This document shows, piece after piece, positions 9,236 to 16,707 of a stretch of 32,500 nucleotides of DNA (positions are counted from its first letter, which is position 1; each line of letters begins with the position of its first letter). The translations under genes and the position numbers were made by a program. The notes under the pieces are model-generated. The model did no database searches, was not told the DNA's origin, and saw only the letters and a list, made by a program, of their open reading frames with translations. Location of the stretch: assembly GCA_963575745.1 (NCBI GenBank), contig CAUYUJ010020715.1, positions 1 through 32,500 of the forward strand. Direction: 5' to 3'. Source of the DNA: Prorocentrum cordatum (taxonomy: Eukaryota > Sar > Dinophyceae > Prorocentrales > Prorocentraceae).

Positions 9236-9410
9236 AGACCGGCAGCAGTTCCTTTCCATTTTGAACTTTGTTCGTTGGCGTCGCTGCGGACGTTGTCCAT
9301 GTGATACAGAAGGCCGCCTGCCCCAAAGCAGCCGCTGCCGGTTGTGGGCAACGTTTGCTGTTGAGCATCGTAGCCGTTTTTTCTGTACCCACTTCTGGCG
9401 TCCAAACGAG
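9236..9410. mobile_element. Family H foldback element, partial relative
   Basis: GCAGCAGTTCCTTTCCATTT, AAGGCCGCCTGCCCCAAAGC, GCAACGTTTGCTGTTGAGCAT and CTTCTGGCGTCCAAACGAG follow the order seen at 5035-5205. The left arm (GGACGCCCGAAATGGG) is absent, so it is a truncated or strongly diverged copy. Confidence 0.55.
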
Positions 9411-9529
9411 TGGGTGCCAATTTCGAGCGGATTTTTGGTCGAGTGTCAGGGCGTGGGGGGGCGGCCTCCTGAGAAGGTTGGGGGCCACTTAGTGGGGATC
9501 AGAGGTCTATCCCTCTTGCGCGCCGCCAG

Positions 9530-10578
9530 ACATCGCGTACTCCACCCCGTCGAGGTGCGAGCTGGAGAAGCCGGCCGAGTTCAAACGTATCCTCGTCACC
9601 GGCGGCGCTGGCTTTCTGGGCTCGCACCTGTGCAGGAGGCTGCTGGCGCAGGGCCACGAGGTCATGTGCCTTGACAACTACTTCACCAGCCAGCGCACCA
9701 ACATCTCCGATCTGATCGGCCACCCTCGCTTCGAGCTCATTCGATACGACGTCACGGAGCCATTCTTCTGCGAGTGCGACCAGATTTACAACATGGCTTG
9801 CCCAGCGTCGCCAGTGCACTACCAGTTCAATCCCATCAAGACCACCAAAGTATCAGTGCTTGGCGTGATGAACATGCTGGGGTTGGCCAAGCGCGTGAAA
9901 GCGCGCATCCTGCAGGCTTCCACCAGCGAGGTCTACGGAGACCCGGAGGTGAGCCCCCAGACCGAGGCCTACTGGGGACACGTGAACACCATCGGCGTCA
10001 GGTCGTGCTACGACGAGGGCAAGCGCGTCGCGGAGACGCTCTGCTTTGATTACATGCGGCAGCACAACGTTGACATCAGGGTGGCGCGTATTTTCAACAC
10101 TTACGGTCCAGGTATGCACCCGTATGACGGCCGAGTGGTCACCAATTTCATCATGCAGGCGCTACACAATGAGGACATCACACTCTACGGCGATGGGCAG
10201 CAGACGCGGTCATTCACTTTCGTGGACGACACTGTGGATGGCCTGATCAGGTTGATGGAGCAGGAGAAGACTGTTGGGCCAATGAACCTGGGCAACCCGA
10301 ACGAGTTCACCGTGAGGCAGTTGGCCGAGTTGGTGATCGAGCTCACGGGGAGCAAGAGTAAGATAATCCACCTGCCCCTGCCGGGGGACGACCCGAAGCA
10401 GCGCCGGCCAGACATTACGCGCGCGAGGACGTTCATGCAATGGGAGCCGACGACGCAGCTCCGCGAGGGCCTCGTCAAGACGATCGAGTACTTCAGGACC
10501 CTGGATCTCCGGGCCTACAAGAAGCCGACGGACCACACGGCCCACAAGAACACCGACGCGGACGCCGCCAAGAAGTAG
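9530..10578 (+). CDS. UXS: UDP-glucuronate decarboxylase (UDP-xylose synthase)
   Basis: The enzyme decarboxylates UDP-glucuronic acid to UDP-xylose through a tightly bound NAD+, feeding cell-surface polysaccharide and glycoprotein synthesis. It belongs to the extended short-chain dehydrogenase/reductase family. Visible motifs, in order: Rossmann glycine motif GGAGFLG at 9601-9621; family signature [19 protein letters not shown] at 9919-9939 with the catalytic Ser/Thr region; YDEGK with Tyr at 10009 and Lys at 10021; [12 protein letters not shown]; and C-terminal RRPDITRA. The frame is open from 9493 (stop at 9490) to the TAG at 10576, about 348 residues from 9532, close to the usual length of cytosolic family members. 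No ATG precedes the Rossmann motif; the first in-frame ATG (9664) would remove it. I therefore place an exon start at 9530, after a pyrimidine-rich stretch ending CCGCCAG, and infer a missing upstream exon. No introns interrupt the frame. Codons end mostly in G or C. It has no functional link to the repeats around it. Confidence 0.93.
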
Positions 10579-11508
10579 CCCGGCGCTCGATCAGTTTTAT
10601 TTTCCAAACGTGTTCCGACATGCTCTGCCCTCTGGCGGGCTCTCTCATTCAGAGAAATATTGGGACCAACGCGACTACTGCATTGTAGGCGCAGGATCGA
10701 GGAGAAACTCAATGGAAGGCAAAAAAAATTGAAGACAGGGGTAGCGGAGTAGTCTGCGGAAGAGCGAGGGGCGTATGTTATACCTGCGCTGCGTTCGTAG
10801 GCTTCGACCATATCTGAGGTTAATTTCATCACCACCTCGATCCCTCGTTCTTTTCCCCACCCTCCTCTCTGTCCACATGATCCTGAAGTGATTCGCAATT
10901 GCGGTCCAGAGGCTTTGATGCCTCTATGGGTAGTGGATCGGCTATGATACCAACCTGTGCCGACCCCGTCCCGTTTTCCGGGACTTCGCATCCCCCTTTG
11001 ATGGCAGGATGGGAAGACGGTCCGCCATCCCCGGCACTGCACGTACTGTGCCAGGTTCGTGGGGATTTTGCTGAGTTCTATGAGTGTCCCCTCCTCTCCC
11101 CTCCCCTCCCGCCCTTCCGTTTACGCGGCAGGTCCTGCGATTGGGGAAGACAAGAAACGTATGCACAGCTTTGACTCCAGGTCCAGGTAGTGATCAGAAC
11201 CTGCAGGAAGGAGCGCAGATGCGTGGACCACGAAGGGGGCAAGGGCTGCCCAGCGAATGTGGCCGACACTTCGGGGGACCGATGCTGCCCCCCCGCACCC
11301 CAAAGGGGACGACCAAGGGCAACCCCCTGGAGCGCTCTCGGCGAGGAGTGTCGCTGCCCCGGACGCGGAGAAGCCTGCGGACACACACGCCTCATAGCGG
11401 GAGAGGCGGCACCCCAAAGGTTATTTGTGACATCCATTGCCCGGCAGACCGTGTCACCAATCACACCCAAACGTGCAGGACCGAGGTTGGCGAAGAGAGA
11501 TTTCTCAC
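10579..11508. other. 3' flank of the decarboxylase gene, no further gene
   Basis: The first part (to about 10730) is less GC-rich, has TTTTATTTTCC and a short A run at 10722, and is probably 3' untranslated sequence. No AATAAA signal is seen. From 10880 to 11500 frames are open but show no motif, and a C-rich CCCCTCCTCTCCCCTCCCCT tract lies at about 11086. Confidence 0.45.
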
Positions 11509-11701
11509 GGCCTCCCAGATGGGGTCGGAGTAGATGGGGTCGGAGGTTCGCGCCGCATCGCCGATGCATCGACGATGCGGCTCGATGTGGAGACCGTGTT
11601 GCCCCACGCCGTCGTCGCCGATACATCGCCGACGTCGCCGATGCATCGCCGATGCGGCGCGATCCTTCGACCCCATCTACTCGGACCCCATCTAGGAGGC
11701 C
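11509..11701. mobile_element. Foldback element with ~60-bp arms (193 bp)
   Basis: The left arm GGCCTCCCAGATGGGGTCGG, then AGTAGATGGGGTCGGAGG, CGCGCCGCATCGCCGATGCA, is mirrored at the right by TGCATCGCCGATGCGGCGCG, CGACCCCATCTACTCGGACC and CCATCTAGGAGGCC. The interior repeats CATCGCCGA-type words. No coding capacity. The arms are too long for a typical small hairpin, so a transposable origin is likely. Confidence 0.7.
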
Positions 11702-12319
11702 TCTGGTTTCGTGACAATTCCGTGCCCGCGCCAAGGTTTGAACCAGCCTTCCTGTTGACGGTTCTGAGGCGGGAAGCCTGAAGGAGGGTATCTCCCCAAA
11801 CGGCAGGCACGATCTCGACCGTGCACCCCCACCCCGCGCAAGCGCGCAGGGTCGTGCGAATGATTTCGACATGCGCGCGGGATGCCCGCATGTGGACAAG
11901 AGGGAAACAAGCATGGGCTCGTTCAGATTCGCAAGAGCGCGCGCAGGTTGTGTTGGAACAACATGTTGCGAACCCATCGATTTGCATACACGTTCGGGAG
12001 CATCGGCCTTGAAATATCGACGAAGTCACGAAGCCTTTGCTGTCGGAGGGAATGTTTGCATGCGCGCGCGACGCCGCGTGCGTGTGTATTTCGTTCCATC
12101 TGTTGTAAGGGATGCTTGAAAATGCGTGATATGTGAAAAACGAGTGTCCGCGCATATTATTAATTTTGGTGAATGAAAAGGGCAGTGCCGATAAGGGTCT
12201 GGCTGGGACGGTATGGATCCATATATAAAATGAACTATGGAGCGGAACCATTTGTACATTGTATTATCCCAGGGGGAAGCGGCACACCCAAAGGGATTTC
12301 AATTTCTTTTAGAAAGGAG
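11702..12319. other. No gene recognised; locally AT-richer
   Basis: Short open frames only. From about 12100 to 12300 the base composition becomes AT-richer (ATATTATTAATTTTGG, CCATATATAAAATG), unusual in this window. No promoter assignment can be justified. Confidence 0.35.
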
Positions 12320-12625
12320 CATCACTGCAAAGCAGTGCAGGACCATGCGCAGCAACGCAACACAATGTAAGGAAATTAACTGCACGGCAATGCAGCGCGT
12401 CGCAACGCATCGCAACGCATCGTAACGCAATACACAGCAATGCAAACAATGGCAGCGCAAGGCACTGCAGAGCAATGCACAGCAACTCTATGCGAAGCAG
12501 TGCAAGGCCACGCAACGGAAGGCAATGCCAGGCAATGCGACTGCAACGTAAACGCATGTCGATCGCAACGCACACGCAGTGCGCTTCCAGCGCAGTGTGC
12601 TTGCAGTGCAGTGGGGGGGTGCAGC
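12320..12625 (+). repeat. Degenerate 5-bp GCAAY tract
   Basis: The sequence is built of imperfect GCAAC, GCAAT and GCAGC words such as CGCAACGCATCGCAACGCAT, spaced mostly 5 or 10 bases apart. It breaks down gradually toward both ends. It is an old, diverged pentanucleotide repeat, not a coding region. Confidence 0.75.
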
Positions 12626-12668
12626 GGGGCGGCGGCGCGGACGGGAGGGAGCCGCCGCGCCGCTGCAC

Positions 12669-12790
12669 TCCCCCTCCCCCTCCTCCTCCCTCCTCCTCCT
12701 CCTCCTTCTCCTCCTCCTCCTCCTCCTCCTCCTCTCCTCCTCCTCCTCCTCCTCCTCCTCCTCCTCCTCCTCCTCCTCCTCCTCCTCCCT
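12669..12790 (+). repeat. (CCT)n microsatellite
   Basis: CCT units with a few interruptions (CTT, CCC), followed by a C run near 12812. No composite-repeat tail precedes it, unlike the tracts near 4252, 16708 and 27627. Confidence 0.95.
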
Positions 12791-12921
12791 TCTGCCCTCA
12801 TCGCTGGCCGCCCCCCCCCCCCCACTGAGAAAAGCTGCGGCGACGGACCGAGCTGGGGCCGCCGGGGCTGCTTCCGGGCCCGGCTCGGTGGAGGATCTTC
12901 TGCCTCGCCGGGGTGCTCGTC

Positions 12922-13127
12922 TTGGTGGTCCCCAAACGTGGTGGTGAGAACACCCGGTGGTGAGTTTTGGGCGATTTGGGAAATGGTTTTCGAGCGCTGG
13001 CTGGCCCAGGAAACGCAAAACCTCGTGGCGACCGCGTGTCCCCAAACCCGGTGGTGACCCAGAATTATCTTTTGGGGGAATCGGGGTCACCACCGGGTGT
13101 CTCACCACCTGGTTTGGAGACCACCAA
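12922..13127. mobile_element. Miniature inverted-repeat element with 5-bp target duplication (206 bp)
   Basis: The left end TTGGTGGTCCCCAAACGTGG continues GGTGAGAACACCCGGTGGTG. The right end CACCACCGGGTGTCTCACCA continues CCTGGTTTGGAGACCACCAA. The two are inverted repeats of about 41 bases. TCGTC stands immediately outside both ends (12917-12921 and 13128-13132), a plausible target-site duplication. Internal CCCAAAC and GGTGGTGA words repeat. No coding capacity. Confidence 0.85.
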
Positions 13128-13132
13128 TCGTC

Positions 13133-13469
13133 CTTGTCATGGTGGTGGCGCCCGCAGAGCTTGAGAGGTGTTGGCGTTGAGCTCAACAAAAAAGAAGCTC
13201 GGCGGAGGATAGGTAACTGAAAGCCCCTGCCTACACGCACTGTTTGGGGAACCTTTGGTAAACATCCATTCCTCCCCCCTCTCGCCCTCCCTCCTGTGTT
13301 GCACATTCTGGGAGGTCTCCCTCAGTATCGGCCGCATCCCGTGCAATCAGGCTCCATCTCGCGGGGTCTGGACCTTGGGCCCGATCTGCCTGAGTCTGGC
13401 GGCGTGGCCCCTTGGTCGGGCCTGGTCGCCTTTAGCCGGTTCCACGAACATTTCCCAGAAGTTGCGTTC
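13133..13469. other. No gene recognised
   Basis: Moderately GC-rich, with open frames on the plus strand but no motif or repeat unit that I can identify. Confidence 0.35.
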
Positions 13470-13649
13470 TACAGTGGGGGCCCGTGCCAAGAAACACCCT
13501 GCTTGCCTCCAGGGTGCCCTGGGTTTCTCGGGGTTCCCTGGCTCTGTTATGGACAGCGTGACGCTCCCACACCAAACATCAATGGACGTCCTGGGGTCTC
13601 AGGGTTGGGTTTCTCGTGCAAGGTTTCTTGTGGTCGGGCCCCTACTGTA
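13470..13649. mobile_element. Tc1/mariner-type miniature element (180 bp)
   Basis: The ends TACAGTGGGGGCCCGTGCCA and GGGCCCCTACTGTA are inverted repeats of about 27 bases, with AAGAAAC and GTTTCTTG inside them. CAGT termini flanked by TA are the classical form of Tc1/mariner ends, so the TA pairs are probably the target duplication. No transposase is encoded; it would be mobilised in trans. Confidence 0.65.
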
Positions 13650-13861
13650 AAGTCCCCCCCCCGAGCTCCCCAGGCGCGCCAGGGTGGGGAGCCGCACGCG
13701 GGGGCAGCACAGGGGCCGAGCCCGAGAGGCCAGGCGGCCAGTAAGGTCGATCTGGCCACTGGTCTCGACGGTCGCGCAGACGACGCCCAGGGCGTCGAGT
13801 GCAGCGCTGCTACGGCAGAGACACCCGCGGGGCCCGAGCCGAGCCGAGCCTCCCTCTGCAG

Positions 13862-14113
13862 GTGCTGCTGGGCTACGAGCTGGTGGACGTGCCGCACGGC
13901 GACAGCGACGAGGGCCAGTGGCCCATGTGGGCGGACCCCGACCCTGCCGCTCTGGCGCAGGCGATGCGGGAGCAAGCAGGAGGAGGCAGCGGAGGAGGGC
14001 GGGGGAGATTCTTTTCGGCTGCAGGAGAGGAGAGGGAGGAGGAGAGGGAGGAGAGGGAGGAGGAGGAGAAGGAGGAGGAGGAGGAGGAGGAGGAGGAGGG
14101 GGGGAATGAGTGA
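13862..14113 (+). CDS. Possible terminal exon, acidic-tailed protein, unrecognised
   Basis: I do not recognise this protein. The frame after CCCTCTGCAG at 13861 reads VLLGYELVDVPHGDSDEGQW, then a short Trp/Pro/Asp stretch and an Ala/Gln/Arg helix-like segment. It then enters a Gly/Ser stretch and a run of Glu encoded by GAG repeats, and stops at TGA 14111-14113. Codons almost all end in G or C, as in the decarboxylase gene, which supports coding. The CAG is a plausible 3' splice site preceded by pyrimidines. The upstream exon is not identified. The alternative is chance open frame in GC-rich DNA. Confidence 0.3.
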   Translation: MLLGYELVDVPHGDSDEGQWPMWADPDPAALAQAMREQAGGGSGGGRGRFFSAAGEEREEEREEREEEEKEEEEEEEEEGGNE

Positions 14114-14860
14114 GGAGGAGGAGAAGGAGGAGGACGAGGAGGACGAGGAGGAGGAGGAGGAGGAGAAAGTGGGAGAGGAGGCAGGCGAAGTGGGAGGTAG
14201 ATACGCCTGAGGTGGAAGGATGAGCTTGGACGAGTGTGATTATGATGGCGGTCAGGAAGAGGAGCAGGAGGACGGGGACAGAGGAGGGGGAGGAGGAACC
14301 GCGTGAAGAGGAGGGAGCATCGAAGGAGGACGGGGAGGGGGAGGCGGGTTGTTCAGGCGGAGGGGCAGCAGCAGGACGAGGAACATAGGACAAGGAGGAT
14401 CAGGAGCAGACAGAGGAGAATGATCAGGAGGATGAGAAGGACCAGGAACGTCAGGAAGAGGCGGAGCACGAAGGAGGGTAATGGGACGTGGCGGGGGAGG
14501 GGAAGATGCGCAGAACCAGGGGCAGGAGGAGAGGACGAGGAGGACGAGGAGGAGCACTGACGATGAGGGGGAACAGGAGGACGATGATGGGGACATGTAT
14601 GAGGAGCGTGGGGAGGTGAACGTAGAATAACAGGTGGTGGATGAGGATGGGGGGAGCAGAATGATGATGGTTGTGGGAGTGAGTAGGAGGAGGCATTGGG
14701 CCGAAGGGACAAGAAGAGGAGGCATACGTTGTCCAACGATGGTGTGGTGGTCGTCGTCGTCAATGACGATGATGGTGTTGCTGTTGATGATGATGATCGA
14801 GAGGAGGAATAGAAGGTGAGGATGAGGAGGTGGCAGAAGAGGACGGATGATGCCCCAGGA
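13975..14860 (+). repeat. Long purine-rich GGA/GAG/GAT tract
   Basis: Nearly 900 bases dominated by GGA, GAG and AGA triplets on the plus strand, degenerate toward the right where GATGATG words appear (about 14760-14800). Frames on both strands are open because of composition. I call no gene. Confidence 0.8.
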
Positions 14861-15029
14861 CATTGCACGGGTAATCGGGTCGGTTATTTGCTTAACATTT
14901 CGCAGGGCAAGTGGCCGAAGGTCTATATTGCGTCTGGGGAGGCCAGACGGGCTACAGTTAAGGCGAGGTGTTAAGTCCAGCCAGGCATTAACCGACATGG
15001 TCACAAGATCCGTAACTCCGTAATTCCTC

Positions 15030-15140
15030 CCCCTCCTCCTCTTGCAACTCCTCCTCCTCCTCCTCTTCCTCTTCCTTATCCTCCTCCTTATCCTCCTCCT
15101 CCTCCTCCTCCTCCTCCTCCTCCTCCTCCTCCTCCTCCTT
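15030..15140 (+). repeat. (CCT)n microsatellite, left border of copy B
   Basis: CCT units with CTT and TAT interruptions, becoming perfect at the right end, followed at once by the head module of composite repeat copy B. Confidence 0.9.
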
Positions 15141-15814
15141 TCATTGTCCTTATGAAGATCTCCTCCCTACCGCACCCCGACGCCACTCGGAAGGGCTGGC
15201 CGGGCATTACGCCTGAGAGTTCCTCGCTACTGACGAACCTGACGCTCAGAACCTGGCAACAGCTTCGGAGATGGAGGGCGGGTGGTTGTCAAACTGTGGC
15301 TCTCGCCTCAGCGCCGCGCACATTCGTTGTGATGGTTGCAAGAGCTTCACGGGTTGAGGGTGGTTTATGTTCTTGATGTGGTCTTCGTTTTAATCTGCGC
15401 ATGTTTGTTCTCAAAGGTTGCCAGGGTGTCTCGTATTGAGGGCGGCTCGTTCTCAAAATGTGTTTATCGCCCGAGCGCCGCGCTCATTCGTTTCAACAAG
15501 TTGCAGAGTTTCGCGGTTGCTCATGGTCAAAGTACCAGAACTTGAATGTTGGAGCGATTCGGGATTGTCATGGCGCAACAATACGTTGATTCACTGTGTT
15601 TTGGAATCCCAGGGACGGCGTTTTGGCACGATTCCGTATCAGACGCAACATTCAGACTGACAATTGGCGCTGAAGTCCTGGAAATGATGTTTTGGCACGC
15701 TTCCAGATGTTCACGGTTGTGTCCCAGCGGGTTTTTCTTGCAGTGCCAATGAACCTTTGTAGGGTCGATGGAAAGTGAGCTTGGAGGGAGGGTGTATTGT
15801 GTTTGCATTGCTTT
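15141..15814 (+). repeat. Composite repeat, copy B (head, array, tail)
   Basis: The head starts CCTTATGAAGATCTCCTCCC and contains CCGCACCCCGACGCC and CAACAGCTTCGGAGATGGAG. About three diverged ~83-bp units follow (TTGCAAGAGCTTCACGGGTT at 15338). The tail includes GTACCAGAACTTGAATGTTG, a GGAACGATTCGGGATTGTC-like stretch, CGTTTTGGCACGATTCCG and GGAAAGTGAGCTTGGAGGGA. It runs directly into the TCC tract that borders copy C. Confidence 0.85.
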
Positions 15815-15890
15815 TCCTGCTCCTCCTCCCCCTCTTCCTTTTCCTCCTCATCCTCCTCCTCGTCCTCCTCCTCCTTCCCCTCCTTCGCTA
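15815..15890 (+). repeat. TCC/TTCC tract between copies B and C
   Basis: An interrupted pyrimidine triplet tract shared by two tandem copies of the composite repeat: tail of B on its left, head of C on its right. Confidence 0.85.
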
Positions 15891-16707
15891 TCCCGTTCCG
15901 TATGAATCACCCCTCCCTGCCGCACCAGGAGGCCAGTCGGACGGGCGGGCCCGGCGTTACAGATGGACTGCGGGTCGCTTCAAACATGCATTTCTCGCCT
16001 CAGCGCCGCGCGCATTCGTTTCACACGTTTGCAAGAGCTTCTCGGATTTGGGGCGGTCAATGTTCGAAATGTTGTTCGCGCCTCAGCTCCGCGCGCATCC
16101 GTTTTAATTAACATTTGCAAGAGCTTCTCGGATTGAGGGCGGGCCGTTTTCAAAATCTACTTCTCGCCGCAGTGCCGCGTACATTTGTTTATATGAATAT
16201 ATTAAGTTTACTGAGGGCGGCTCACGTTTAAAATGTGGTTCCCGTTGTTGCGCCGCGTACATTCGTTTTAGATATCTGCAAGAGGTTAACGGATTGAGGG
16301 CGGCTCGTTTTCTAAAAGCGGTTGTCGCCTTAGAACCGCGTGCACTCGTTTTTTTAAAAATTCGGTAAGAGCTTCATTGCTTCGTATGGTTGACGTACCA
16401 GAGACGGTTATTTGGAACGATTCGGGACTGTCGGGGCGCCACATTTACGTGGATTCGCGGTGCCAGGGTTCCAGGAATGGCGTTCTGGTGCGATTCAGGA
16501 TCGTCAAGACGCCACGGTCAGATTGACACGTGGCGTTGAAGTCCTGAGAATTGTGTTTTGGCACCCCTCCAGATTTTCACTCGGCTGCCCCCCAACGGGG
16601 CACTTCCCTCCGTGAAAATGAAGGAACTTCTGTAAAGGCCTATGAAGAGGGAGCTTGGAGGGAGGGTGTATTCCAACATCGTTGATGAGCCTTGGGTTTG
16701 CACTGGT
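15891..16707 (+). repeat. Composite repeat, copy C (head, array, tail)
   Basis: A shortened head (CTCCCTGCCGCACCAGGAGG) leads to about five ~83-bp units, e.g. GCAAGAGCTTCTCGGATT at 16031 and 16113. The tail has GTACCAGAGACGGTTATTTG, ATTCGCGGTGCCAGGG, GGCGTTCTGGTGCGATTCAG and GGCCTATGAAGAGGGAGCTT. The final ~65 bases, from the ATG at 16642, form the start of the long retroelement reading frame. Confidence 0.85.

Noticed and set aside
9367-9390. TAGCCGTTTTTTCTG resembling the dinoflagellate spliced-leader motif
   Set aside because: Only a few bases agree with the spliced-leader core TAGCCATTTTGGCTC, and it lies inside a family H element remnant.
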